From assembly GCA_916613615.1 (NCBI GenBank), contig OU744723.1:25938710-26002709 (forward strand): DNA of 64,000 nucleotides, in the 5' to 3' direction. A program made the translations under genes and the position numbers. The notes beneath the pieces were generated by a model, which was given only the letters and a program-made list of their open reading frames with translations, had not been told where the DNA came from and did not search any database. Of this stretch, positions 21,801-35,224 are shown in pieces (positions within the stretch are counted from its first letter, which is position 1; each line of letters opens with the position of its first letter). Source of the DNA: Steromphala cineraria (Eukaryota > Mollusca > Gastropoda > Trochida > Trochidae).

Positions 21801-24800
21801 ACTTAACTCACTTTGTGAGCATGTTGATTGCTAACCCTTATTTTACCCTAACCCTATCCACTAATGTGACAAAAATGGTGTTTTTAAAACTGAAGATATT
21901 CCGGAAATAACAGGCCAAAAAGACTTTTACATATCAAAACATTGTTCTGACACAGTGTCAAGAAACAAAAAGCAACTTAACTAACTTTGTGAGCATATTG
22001 ATCGCTAACTCTTATTTAACCCTAACCCTATCCACTAATGTGACAAAAATGGAGTTTATAAAACTGAGGATATTTAGGAAATAACAGGCCAAAAAGACCT
22101 TTTACATATCAAAACATTGTTCTGACAAAGTGTCAAGAAACGAAAAGCAACTTAACTAACTTTGTGAGCATATTGATTGCTAACCCTTATTTAACCCTAA
22201 CCCTATCCACTAATGTGACAAAAATGGTGTTTATTAAAACTGAAGATTTTCCGGGTAAAAAATAGACCAAAAATACTTGTTACATATCAAAACATTGTTC
22301 TGACAAAGTTTCAAGGAACAAAAAGCAACTTAACTCACTTTGTGAGCATGTTGATTGCTAACCCTTATTTTACCCTAACCCTATCCACTAATGTGACAAA
22401 AATGGTGTTTATAAAACTGAAGATATTCCGGAAATAACAGGCCAAAAAGACTTTTACATATCAAAACATTGTTCTGACACAGTGTCAAGAAACAAAAAGC
22501 AACTTAACTCACTTTGTGAGCATATTGATCGCTAACTCTTATTTAACCCTAACCCTATCCACTAATGTGACAAAAATGGTGTTTGTAAAACTGAAGATAT
22601 TCCGGAAATAACAGGCCAAAAAGACTTTTTACATACCAAAAGATTGTTCTGACAAAGTTTCAAGAAACAAAAAGCACCTTAACTCACTTTGTGAGCATGT
22701 TGATTGCTAACCCTTATTTTACCCTAACCCTATCCACTAATGTGACAAAAATGGTGTTTATTAAAACTGAAGATATTCAGGAAATAACAGGCCAAAAAGA
22801 CCTTTTACATATCAAAACATTGTTCTGACAAAGTGTCAAGAAACAAAAAGCAACTTAACTAACTTTGTGTGCATATTGATCGCTAACCCTTATTTAACCC
22901 TAAACCTATCCACTAATGTTAAAAAAATGGTGTTTCTTAAAACTGAAGATTTTCCGGGGGAATAATAGACCAAAAATAGTTGTTACATATTAAAACATTG
23001 TTCTGACAAAGTGTAAAGAAACAAAAAGCAAATTAACTAACTTTGTGAGCATATTGATCGCTAACCCTTATTTTACCCTAACCCTATCCACTAATGTGAC
23101 AAAATTGGTGTTTTTAAAACTGAAGATATTCCGGAAATAACAGGCCAAAAAGACTTTTTACATATCAAAACATTGTTCTGACAAAGTTTCAAGAAACAAA
23201 AAGCAACTTAACTAACTTTGTGAGCATGTTGATCACTAACCCTTATTTTACTTTAACCCGAACCATTAATGTGACAAAAATGGTGTTTCTTACAACTGAA
23301 GATATTCCGGAAATAACTGGCCAAAAAGACTTTTTACATATTAAAACATTGTTCTTACAAAGTTTCAAGAAACAAAAAGCATCTTAACTCACTTTGTGAC
23401 CATGTTGGTCGCTAACCCTTATTTTACCCTAACCCTATCCACTAATATGACAAAAATGGTGTTTCTTACAACTGAAGATATTCCTGAAATAACAGGCCAA
23501 AAAGACTTTTTTACACATCAAAACATTGTTCTGACAAAGTTTCAAGAAACAAAAAGCATCTTAACTCACTTTGTGACCATGTTGGTCGCTAACCCTTATT
23601 TTACCCAAACCCTATCCACTAATATGACAAAAATGGTGTTTCTTAAAACTGAAGATTTTCCGGAAATAACAGGCCAAAAAGCCTTAAACATATCAACACA
23701 TTGTTCTGACAAAGTTTCAAGGAGCAAAAAGGAACTTAACTCACTTTGTGAGCATGTTGATTGCTAACCCTTATTTTACCCTAACCCTATCCACTAATGT
23801 GACAAAAATGGTGTTTATAAAACTGAAGATATTCCGGAAATAACAGGCCAAAAAGACCTTTTACATATCAAAACATTGTTCTGACAAAGTGTCAAGAAAC
23901 AAAATGCAACTTAACTAACTTTGTGAGCATATTGATCGCTAACCCTTATTTCACCCTAACCCTATCCACTAATGTGACACAAATGGTGTTTCTTAAAACT
24001 GAAGATTTTCCGGGAAAAAAATAGACCAAGAATACTTTTTACATATCAAAACATTGTTCTGACAAAGTTTCAAGGAACATAAAGCAACTTAACTCACTTT
24101 GTGAGCATGTTGATTGCTAACCCTTATTTTACCCTAACCCTATCCACTAATGTGACAAAAATGGTGTTTTTACAACTGAAGATATTCCGGAAATAACAGG
24201 CCAAAAAGACTTTTTACATATCAAAACATTGTTCTGACAAAGTTTCAAGAAACAAAAAGCATCTTAACTCATTTTGTGACCATGTTGGTCGCTAACCCTT
24301 ATTTTACCCAAACCCTATCCACTAATATGACAAAAATGGTGTTTCTTAAAACTGAAGATATTCCAGAAATAAGAGGCCAAAAAGACTTTTTACACATCAA
24401 AACATTGTTCTGACAAAGTTTCAAGAAACAAAAAGCATCTTAACTCACTTTGTGAGCATGTTGATTGCTAACCCTTATTTTACCCTAACCCTATCCACTA
24501 ATGTGACAAAAATGGTGTTTATAAAACTGAAGATATTCCGGAAATAACAGGCCAAAAAGACCTTTTACATATCAAAACATTGTTCTGACAAAGTGTCAAG
24601 AAACAAAAAGAAACTTAACTCACTTTGTGAGCATATTGATCGCTAACCCTTCTTTAATCCTAACCCTATCCACTAATGTGACAAAAATGGTGTTTCTTAA
24701 AACTGAAGATTTTCCGGGAAAAAATAGACCAAAAATACTTTTTACATATCAAAACATTGTTCTGACAAAGTTTTAAGGAACATAAAGCAACATAACTCAC

Positions 24801-25090
24801 TTTGTGACCATGTTGATCACTAATCCTTTTTTTACCCTAACCCTATCCACTTATGTGACAAAAATGGTGTTTCTTAAAACTGAAGGTATTCTAGAAATAT
24901 CAGGTCAAAAAGACTTTTTTACACATCAAAACATTGTTCTGACAAAGTTTCAAGAAACAAAGAGCATCTTAACTCACCTTGTGACCATGTTGATCGCTAA
25001 CCCTTATTTTACCCTAACCCTATCCACTAATGTGACAAAAATGGTGTTTCTTAAAACTGAAGATATTCCAGAAATAACAGGCCAAAAAGA

Positions 25091-25110
25091 CTTTTTACAA
25101 GTGTCGAGAA
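25091..25110 (+). repeat. Monomer with ~26-bp internal deletion
   Basis: Here TTTTTACA passes straight to AGTGTCGAGAAAC, skipping the ATATCAAAACATTGTTCTGACA block. The same lesion occurs at about 25601, 29451 and 29781, and in the duplicated copies near 44760, 45266, 49820 and 50150. A shared junction suggests one deletion that was then spread. Confidence 0.8.
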
Positions 25111-28100
25111 ACAAAAAGCATCTTAATTCACTTTGTGACCATGTTGATCGCTAACCCTTATTTTACCCTAACCCTATCCACTAATGTGACAAAAAAGGTG
25201 TTACTTAAAACTGAAGATATTCCAGAAATAACAGGCCAAAAAGACTTTTTACATATCAAAACATTGTTCTGACAATGTTTCAAGAAACAAAAAGCAACTT
25301 AACTCACTTTGTGAGCAAAGTGATCGCTAACCCTTATTTAACCCTAACCCTTTCCACTAATGTTACAAAAACGGTGTTTCTTAAAACTGAAGATATTCCG
25401 GAAATAACAGGCCAAAAAGACTTTTTACAAATCAAAACATTGTTCTGACAAAGTTTCAAGAAACAAAAAGCATCTTAACTCACCTTGTGACCATGTTGAT
25501 CGCTAACCCTTATTTTACCCTAACCCTATCCACTAATGTGACAAAAATGGTGTTTCTTAAAACTGAAGATATTCCAGAAATAACAGGCCAAAAAGACTTT
25601 TTACAAGTGTCGAGAAACAAAAAGCATCTTAATTCACTTTGTGACCATGTTGATCGCTAACCCTTATGTAACCCTAACCCTTTCCACTAATGTTACAAAA
25701 ATGGTGTTTCTTAAAACTGAAGATATTCCGGAAATAACAAGCCAAAAAGACTTTTTACATATCAAAACATTGTTCTGACAATGTTTCAAGAAACAAAAAG
25801 CAACTTAACTCACTTTGTGACCATGTTGATCGCTAACCCTTATTTTACCCTAACCCTATCCACTAATATGACAAAAATGGTGTTTCTTAAAACTGAAGAT
25901 ATTCCGGAAATAACAGGCCAAAAAGACTTTTTACATATCAAAACATTGTTCTGACAAAGTTACATGAAACAAAAAGCAACTTAACTCACCTTGTGACCAT
26001 ATTGATTGCTAACCCTTAATTTATCCTAACCCTATCCACTAATGTGACAAAAATGGTGTTTCTTAAAACTGAAGATATTCCGGAAATAACAGGCCAAAAA
26101 GACTTTTTACATATCAAAACATTGTTCTGACAAAGTTTCAAGAAACAAAAAGCAACTTAACTCACTTTGTGAGCATGTTGATTGCTAACCCTTATTTTAC
26201 CCTAACCCTATCCACTAATGTGACAAAAATGGTGTTTCTTACAACTGAAGATATTCCGGAAATAACAGGCCAAAAATACTTTTTACATATTAAAACATTG
26301 TTCTGACAAAGTTTCAAGAAAAAAAAAGTATCTTAATTCACTTTGTGACCATGTTGATCGCTAACCCTTATTTTACCCTAACACTATCCACTAATGTGAC
26401 AAAAATGGTGTTTATAAAACTGAAGATATTCCGGAAATAACAGGCCAAAAAGACTTTTTACATATCAAAACATTGTTCTTACAAAGTTTCAAGAAACAAA
26501 AAGCAACTTTACTCACTTTGTGAGCATGTTGGTCACTAACCCTTATTTAACCCTAACCATTTTCCACTAATGTTACAAAAATGGTGTTTCTTAAAACTGA
26601 AGATATTCCGGAAATAACGAGCCAAAAAGACTTTTTACATATCAAAACATTGTTCTGACAAAGTTTCAAAAAACAAAAAGTAACTTAACTCACTTTGTGA
26701 GAAAAGTGATTGCTAACCTTTATCTACCCTAACTCTATCCACTAATGTGACAAAAATGGTGTTTCTTAAAACTGAAGATATTCTGGAAATAACAGGCCAA
26801 AAAGACTTTTTACATATCAAAACATTGTTCTGACAAAGTTTCAAAAAACAAAAAGCAACTTAACTCACTTTGTGAGAAAAGTGATTGCTAACCTTTATTT
26901 TACCCTAACCCTATCCACTAATATGACAAAAACGGTGTTTCTTAAAACTGAAGATATTCCGGAAATAACAGGCCAAAAAGACTTTTTACAAATCAAAACA
27001 TTGTTCTGACAAAGTTTCAAGAAACAAAAAGCAACTTAACTCACTTTGTGAGCATGTTGATTGCTAACCCTTATTTTACCCTAACCCTATCCGCTAATGT
27101 GACAAAAATGGTGTTTATAAAACTGAAGATATTCCAGAAATAAGAGGCAAAAAGGACTTTTTACGTATCAAAACATTGTTCTGACAAAGTTTCAAGAAAC
27201 AAAAAGCATCTTAACACACTTTGTGACCATGTTGGTCGCTAACCCTTATTTTATCCTAACCCTATCCACTAATATGACATAACTGTTGTTTCTTAAAACT
27301 GAAGATATTCCGGAAATAACAGGCCAAAAAGACTTTTTACATATCAAAACATTGTTCTGAGAAAATTCCAAGGAACAAAAAGCAACTTAACTCACTTTGT
27401 GAGCATATTGATCGCTAACCCTTATTTAACCCTAACCCTATCCACTAATTTGACAAAAATGGTTTTCTTAAAACTGAAGATTTTCCGGGGAAAAAATAGA
27501 CCAAGAATACTTTTTACATATCAAAACATTGTTCTGAGAAAGTTCCAATGAACAAAAAGCAACTTAACTCACTTTGTGAGCATGTTGATCACTAACCCTT
27601 ATTTTACCCTAACCCTATCCACTAATGTGACAAAAGTGGTGTTTCTTACAACTGAAGATATTCCTGAAATAACAGGTCAAAAATACTTTTTACATATCAA
27701 AACATTGTTCTGACAAAGTTTCAAGAAACAAAAAGCAACTTAACTCACTTTGTGAGCATGTTGATCGCAAATCTTTATTTTACCCTAACCCTATCCACTA
27801 ATGTGACAACAATGTTGCTTCTTAAAACTGAAGATTTTCCGGGAAAAAAATAGACCAAGAATATTTTTTACATATCAAAACATTGTTCTGACAAAGTTTC
27901 AAGAAACAAAAAGCATCTTAACACACTTTGTGACCATGTTGGTCGCTAACCCTTATTTTATCCTAACCCTATCCACTAATATGACAAATATGTTGTTTCT
28001 TAAAACTGAAGATATTCCGGAAATAACAGGCCAAAAAGATTTTTTACAAATCAAAACATTGTTCTGACAAAGTTTCAAGAAACAAAAAGCAACTTAAGCA

Positions 28101-31100
28101 ATTTGTGAGCATGTTGATCGCAAACCTTTATTTTACCCTAACCCTATCCACTAATGTGACAAAAATGTTGCTTCTTAAAACTGAAGATTTTCCGGGAAAA
28201 AAATAGACCAAGAATATTGTTTACATATCAAAACATTGTTCTGACAAAGTTTCAAGGAACAAAAAGCAACTTAACTCACTTTGTGACCATGTTGATCACT
28301 AACCCTTATTTTACCCAAACCCTGTCCACTAATGTGTCAAAAGTGGTGTTTCTTACAACTGAAGATATTCCTGAAATAACAGGCCAAAAAGACTTTTTAC
28401 ATATCTAAACATTGCTCTGACAAAGTGTCAAGAAACAAAAAGCAACTTAGCTCACTTTGTGACCATGTTGATCGCTTACCCTTATTTAACCCTAACCCTA
28501 TCCACTAATGTGACAAAAATGGTGTTTCTTAAAACTGAAGATATTCCGGAAATAACAGGCCAAAAAGACTTTTTACATATTAAAACATTGTTCTGACAAA
28601 GTGTCAAGAAACAAAAAGCAACTTAACTCACTTTGTTTGTATGTTGAGCACTAACCCTTATTTTACCCTAAACCTGTCCACTAATGTGACAAAAATTGTG
28701 TTTCTTAAAACTGAAGATATTCCGGAAATAACAGGCCAAAAAGACTTTTTACATATCAAAACATTGTTCTGACAAAGTTTCAAGAAACAAAAAGCAACTT
28801 AACTCACTTTGTGAGCATGTTGATTGCTAACCCTAATTTTACCCTAACCCTATCCACTAATATGACAAAAATGGTGTTTCTTAAAACTGAAGATATTCCG
28901 GAAATAACAGGCCAAAAAGACTTTTAACAAATCAAAACATTGTTCTGACAAAGTTTCAAGAAACAAAAAGCAACTTAACTCACTTTGTGAGCATGTTGAT
29001 TGCTAACCCTTATTTTACCCTAACCCTATCCACTAATATGACAAAAATGGTGTTTCTTAAAACTGAAGATATTCCGGAAATAACAGGCCAAAAAGACTTT
29101 TAACAAATCAAAACATTGTTCTGACAAAGTTTCAAGAAACAAAAAGCAACTTAACTCACTTTGTGAGCATGTTGATTGCTAACCCTTATTTTACCCTAAC
29201 CCTATCCACTAATGTGACAAAAATGGTGTTTATAAAACTGAAGATATTCCGGAAATAAGAGGCCAAAAAGACTTTTTACATATCAAAACATTGTTCTGAC
29301 AAAGTTTCAAGGAACAAAAAGCAACTTAACTCACTTTGAGAGCATGTTGATCACTAACCCTTATTTTACCCTAACCCTATCCACTTATGTGACAAAAATG
29401 GTGTTTCTAAAAACTGAAGATATTCCGGAAATAACAGGCTAAAAATACTTTTTACAAGTGTCAAGAAACAAAAAGCAACTTAACTCACTTTGTGAGCATG
29501 ATGATCGCAAACTTTTATTTTACCCTAACCCTATCGACTAATGTGACCAAAATTGTGTTTCTTAGATCTGAAGATATTCCGGAAATAACAGGCCAAAAAG
29601 ACTTTTTACATATCAAAACATTGTTCTGACAAAATTTCAAGAAACAAACAGCATCTTAACTCACCTTGTGAGCATGTTGATCGCTAACCCTTATTTCACC
29701 CTAACCCTATCCACTATTGTGACAAAAAATTGTGTTTCTTAAAACTGAAGATATTCCGGAAATAACAGACCAAAAAGACTTTTTACAAGTGTCAAGAAAC
29801 AAAAAGCAACTTAACTCACATTGTGACCATGTTGATCGCTAACCCTTATTCATCCCTAACCCTATCCACTAATGTGACAAAAATTGTGTTTCTTAGACCT
29901 GAAGATATTCCGAAAATAACAGGCCAAACAGATTTTTTACATATCAAAACTTTGTTCTGACAAAGTTTCAAGAAACAAAAAGCAACTTAACTCACTTTGT
30001 GAGCATGTTGATCGCTAACCCTTATTTCACCCTAACCCTATCCACTAATGTGACAAAAATTTTGTTTCTTAAAACTGAAGATATTCCGAAAATAACAGGC
30101 CAAAAAGACTTTATACATATCAAAACATTGTTCTGACAAAGTTTCAAGAAACAAAAAGCAACTTAACTCACTTTGTGAGCATGTTGATTGCTAACCCTTA
30201 TTGTGCCCTAACCCTATCCACTAATGTGATAAAAATGGTGTTTCTTAAAACTAAAGATATTCCCGAAATAACAGGCCAGGAAGACTTTTTACATATCGAA
30301 ACATTGCTCTGACATAGTTTTAAGAAACAAAAAGCAACGTTACTCAGTTTCTGACCATGTTGATCGCTAACCCTTATTTAACCCTAACCCTATCCACTAA
30401 CGTGATAAAAATGGTGTTTCATAAAACTGAAGATATTACGGAAATAACAGGCGAAAATGACTTTTTACATATCGAAATATTGCTCTGACCAAAATTTCAG
30501 AAACAAAAAGCAAGTTAACTCACTTTGTGACCATGTTGATCGCTAACCCTTATTTAACCCTAACCCTATCCACTAATGTGACAAAAATGGTGTTTCTCAA
30601 AACTGAAGATATTCCCGAAATAACAGGCCAAGATGACTTTTTACATATCGAAATATTGCTCTGACCAAGATTTCAGAAACAAAAAGCAAGTTAACTCACT
30701 TTGTGACCATGTTGATCGCTAACCCTTATTTAACCCTAACCCTATCTACTAATGTGACAAAAATAGTGTTTCTCAAAACTGAAGATATTCCGGAAATAAC
30801 AGGCCAAGAAGACATTTTACATATCGAAATATTGCTCTGACAAAGTTTTAAGAAACAGAAAGCAACTTTACTCAGTTTCTGACCATGTTGATTGCTAACC
30901 CTTATTTAACCCTAACCCTATCCTCTAATGTGACAAAAACGGTGTTTCTTAAAACTAAAGATATTTCGAAAATAACAGGCCAGGAATACTTTTTACATAT
31001 CTAAACATTGCTCTGAGAAAGTTTTAAGAAACAAAAAGCAACTTAACTCACTTTGTGACCATGTTGATCGTTAACCCTTATTTAACCCTAACCCTATCCA

Positions 31101-32097
31101 CTAATGTGATAAAAATGGTGTTTCTCAAAACTAAAGATATTCCCGAAATAACAGGCCAGGAAGACTTTTTACATATCGAAACATTGCTCTGACATAGTTT
31201 AAAGAAACAAAAAGCAACTTTACTCAGTTCCTGACCATGTTTATCGCTATCCCTTATTTAACCCTAACCCTATCCACTTACGTGATAAAAATGGTGTTTC
31301 TTAAAACTGAAGATATTCCGAAAATAACAGGCCAAGAAGACTTTTTACATATCGAAATATTGCTCTGACCAAAATTTCAGACAAAAAAAGCAAGTTAACT
31401 CACTTTGAGACCATGTTGATCGCTAACCCTTATTTAACCCTAACCCTATCCTGTAATGTGACAAAAACAGTGTTTCTGAAAACTAAAGATATTTCGAAAA
31501 TAACAGGCCAGGAAGACTTTTTACATATCTAAACATTGCTCTGACAAAGTTTTAAGAAACAAAAAGCAACTTAACTCACTTTGTGACCATGTTGATCGCT
31601 AACCTTTATTTAACCCTAACCCTATCCACGAATGTGACAAAAATGGAGTTTCTCAAAACTGAAGATATTCCGGAAATAACAGGCCAAGATGACTTTTTAC
31701 ATATCGAAACATTGTTCTGACATATTTTTAAGAAACAAAAAGCAACTTTACTCAGTTTCTGACCATGTTGATCGCTAACCCTTATTTAACCCAATCCTAT
31801 CCACTAATGTGACAAAAATGGTGTTTCTTAAAACTAAAGATATTCCGTAAATAACAAGCCAAGAATACTTTTTACATACCGAAATATTGCTCTGACCAAG
31901 ATTTCAGAAACAAAAAGCAAGTTAACTCACTTTGTGACCATGTTGATCGCAAACCCTTATTTAACCCTAACCCTATCCACTAATGTGATAAAAATGGTGT
32001 TTCTTAAAACTAAAGATATTCCCGAAATAACAGGCCAGGAAGACTTTTTACATATCAAAACATTGCTCTGACATAGTTTTAAGAAACAAAAAGCAAC

Positions 32098-32192
32098 TTA
32101 ACTCAGTTTCTGACCATGTTGATCCCTAACCCTAAAGAATTTTTTCATATCGAAACATTGCTCTGACAAATTTTTAAGAAACAAATAACAAC
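32098..32192 (+). repeat. 95-bp truncated type B monomer
   Basis: From TTAACTCAG to the next TTAACTCAC is 95 bp, a loss of about 81 bp joining the telomere-like TAACCCTAA to AGAATTTTTTCATATCG. A second 95-bp monomer lies at 32897-32991. Both recur in the large duplicate at about 52467 and 53266. Confidence 0.85.
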
Positions 32193-32609
32193 TTAACTCA
32201 CTTTGTGACCATGTTGATCGTTAACCCTTATTTAACCCTAACCCTATCCACTAATGTGACAAAAATGGTGTTTCTCAAAACTGAAGATATTCCGAAAATA
32301 ACAGGCCAAGATGACTTTTAACATATAGAAACATTGCTCTGACAAAGTTTTAAGAAACAAAAAGCAACTTAACTCACTTTGTGACAATGTTGATCGCTAA
32401 CCCTTATTTAACCCTAACCCTATCCACTAATGTGATAAAAATGGTGTTTCTCAAAACTGAAGATATTCCGGAAATAACAGGCCAAGATGACTTTAAACAT
32501 ATAGAAACATTGCTCTGACAAAGTTTTAAGAAACAAAAAGCAACTTAACTCACTTTGTGACAATGTTGATCGCTAACCCTTATTTAACCCTAACCCTATC
32601 CACTAATGT

Positions 32610-33350
32610 GACATAAATGGTGTTACTTAAAACTAAAGATATTTCGAAAATAACAGGCCAGGAAGACTTTTTACATATCAAAACATTTATCTCAGAAAGT
32701 TTTAAGAAACAAAAAGCAACTTTACACAGTTTCTGACCATGTTGATCGCTAACCCTTATTTAACCCTAACCCTATCCACTAACTTGATAAAAATGGTGTT
32801 TCTTAAAACTGAAGATATTCCAAAAATAACAGCCCAAGAAGACATTTTACATATCAAAACATTGCTCTGACAAAGTTTTAAGAAACAAAAAGCAACTTAA
32901 CTCAGTTTCTAACCATGGTGATCCCTAACCCTAAAGACTTTTTTCATATCGAAACATAGCTCTGACAAAGTTTTAAGAAACAAAAAGCAACTTAACTCAC
33001 TTTGTGACAATGTTGATCGCTAACCCTTATTTAACCCTAACCCTATCCACTAATGTGACATAAATGGTGTTACTTAAAACTAAAGATATTTCGAAAATAA
33101 CAGGCCAGGAAGACTTTTTACATATCAAAACATTTATCTCAGAAAGTTTTAAGAAACAAAAAGCAACTTTACACAGTTTCTGACCATGTTGATCGCTAAC
33201 CCTTATTTAACCCTAACCCTATCCACTAACTTGATAAAAATGGTGTTTCTTAAAACTGAAGATATTCCAAAAATAACAGCCCAAGAAGACTTTTTACACA
33301 TCGAAACATTGCTCTGACAAAGTTTTAAGAAACAAAAAGCAACTTAACTC
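32610..33350 (+). repeat. 447-bp local duplication including a truncated monomer
   Basis: The marker GACATAAATGGTGTTACTT occurs at 32610 and 33057, and the surrounding monomers match closely. The 447-bp offset equals two full monomers plus one 95-bp monomer. Confidence 0.8.
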
Positions 33351-33699
33351 AGTTTCTAACCATGGTGATCCTTAACCCTTATTTAACCCTAACCCTATCC
33401 AATAATGTGATTAAAATGGTGTTTCTTAAAACTGAAGATATTCCCAAAATAACAGGCCAAGAAGACTTTTTACATATCGAAACATTGCTCTGACAAAGTT
33501 TTAAGAAACAAAAAGCAACTTAACGCAGTTTCTGACAAAGTTGATAGCTAACCCTTATTTAACCCTAACCCTATCCACTAATGTGACAAAAATGGTGTTT
33601 CTTAAAACTGAAGATATTACGGAATTAACAGGCCAAGATGACTTTTTACATATCGAAATATTGCTCTGACCAAAATTTCAGACACAAAAAACAAGTTAA

Positions 33700-33890
33700 C
33701 TCACTGTGTGACCATGTTGATCGCTAACCCTTATTATCAAACCCTAACCCTACAATGTATCCACTTATGTGATAAAAAGTGTGTTTCTCAAAACTGAAGA
33801 TATTCCGGAAATAACAGGCCTAGATGACTTTTTACATATCGAAATATTGCTCTGACCAAGATTTCAGAAACAAAAAGCAAGTTAACTCAC
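33700..33890 (+). repeat. 187-bp type B marker monomer
   Basis: This monomer carries TTATTATCAAACCC and CCTACAATGTATCC in place of the usual core, a net gain of 11 bp around the telomere-like motif. Related copies are at about 54070-54260 and 56755-56940. It is absent from the equivalent position near 59400. Confidence 0.8.
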
Positions 33891-34940
33891 GTTGTGACTA
33901 TGTTGATCGCAAAACCTTATTTAACCTTAACCCTATCCAATAATGTGACAAAAATGATGTTTCTTAAAACTGAAGATATTCCGGAAATAAAAGGCCAAGA
34001 AGACATTTTACATATCGAAACATCGCTCTGACAAAGTTTTAAGAAACAAAAAGCAACTTAACTCACTTTGTGACCATGTTGATAGCTAACCCTTATTTAA
34101 CCCTAACCCTATTCACTAATGTGATAAAAATGGTGTGTCTTAAAACTAAAGATATTCCCGAAATAACAGGCCAGGAAGAATTTTTTCATATCGAAACATT
34201 GCTCTGACATTGTTTTAAGAATCAAAAAGCAATTTTACTCACTTTATTACCATGTTGATTGCTAACCCTTATTTAACCCTAACCCTATCCACTAATGTTA
34301 TAAAAATGGTGTTTCTTAAAACTAAAGATATTTTGAAAATAACAGGCCAGGAAGACTTTTTAAATATCAAAACATTGCTCTGAGAAAGTTTTAAGAAACA
34401 AAAAGCAAGTTAACTCACTTTGTGACCATGTTGATCTCTAACCCTTATTTAACCCTTACCCTAACCACTAATGTGACAAAAATGGTGTTTCTCAAAACTG
34501 AAGATATTCCAGAAATAGCAGGCCAAGATGACTTTTTACATATCGAAACATTGGTCTGACAAAGATTTAAGAAACAAAAAGCAACTTAACTCAGTTTCTG
34601 ACAATGTTGATCGCTAACCCTTATTTAACCCTAACCCTATCCACTAATGTGACAAAAATGGTGTTTCTCAAAACTGAAGATATTCCTGAAATAACAGGCC
34701 AAGATGACTTTTTACATATCGAAATATTGCTCTGATCAACATTTCAGACACAAAAAGCAAGTTAACTAACTTTGTGAGCATGTTGATCGCTAACCCTTAT
34801 TTAACCCTAACCCTATCCACTAATGTGACAAAAATGGTGTTTCTCAAAACTGAAGATATTCCGGAAATAACAGGCCAAGATGACTTTTTACATATCGAAA
34901 CATTGCTCTGACATAGTTTTAAGAAACAAAAAGCTACTTT

Positions 34941-35153
34941 ACTCAGTTTCTGACCATGTTGATCGCTAACCCTTATTTAACCCTAACCGTATCAACTAAC
35001 GTGATAAAAATGGTGTTTCTTAAAACTGAAGATATTCCGAAAATAACAAGCAAAAAAGACTTTGTACAGGCCAATGTGACAAACAGGCCAAGAAGACTTT
35101 TTACACATCGAAACATTGCTCTGACAAAGTTTTAAGAAAAAAAAAGCAACGTA
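34941..35153 (+). repeat. 213-bp type B marker monomer (37-bp insertion)
   Basis: Between AAAATAACA and GGCCAAGAAGAC there is an extra 37 bp containing GACTTTGTACAGGCCAATG. The insert resembles a second, diverged piece of the AGGCCAAAAAGACTTTTTACA block plus AATGTGACAAA, so it is probably an internal partial duplication. The same monomer recurs with its insert near 55434, 58119 and 60617. Confidence 0.85.
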
Positions 35154-35224
35154 ACTCACTTTGTGACCATGTTGATCGCTAACCCTTATTTAACCCTAAC
35201 CCTATCCACTAACTTGATAAAAAT

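Larger units (their letters stand above)
8284..30190 (+). repeat. Satellite subfamily A domain, first copy
   Basis: Diagnostic text is ATCAAAACATTGTTCTGAC followed by AAAGT(T/G)TCAAGAAAC. Two monomer forms are interspersed: one with GATATTCCGGAAATAACAGG and one with GATTTTCCGGGAAAAAAATA in the same place. Other switches (GAGCATATTG versus GACCATGTTG; TTATTTAACCC versus TTATTTTACCC) occur in patches, as expected from local conversion and unequal exchange. The right boundary is a hybrid monomer around 30160-30240. Confidence 0.85.
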
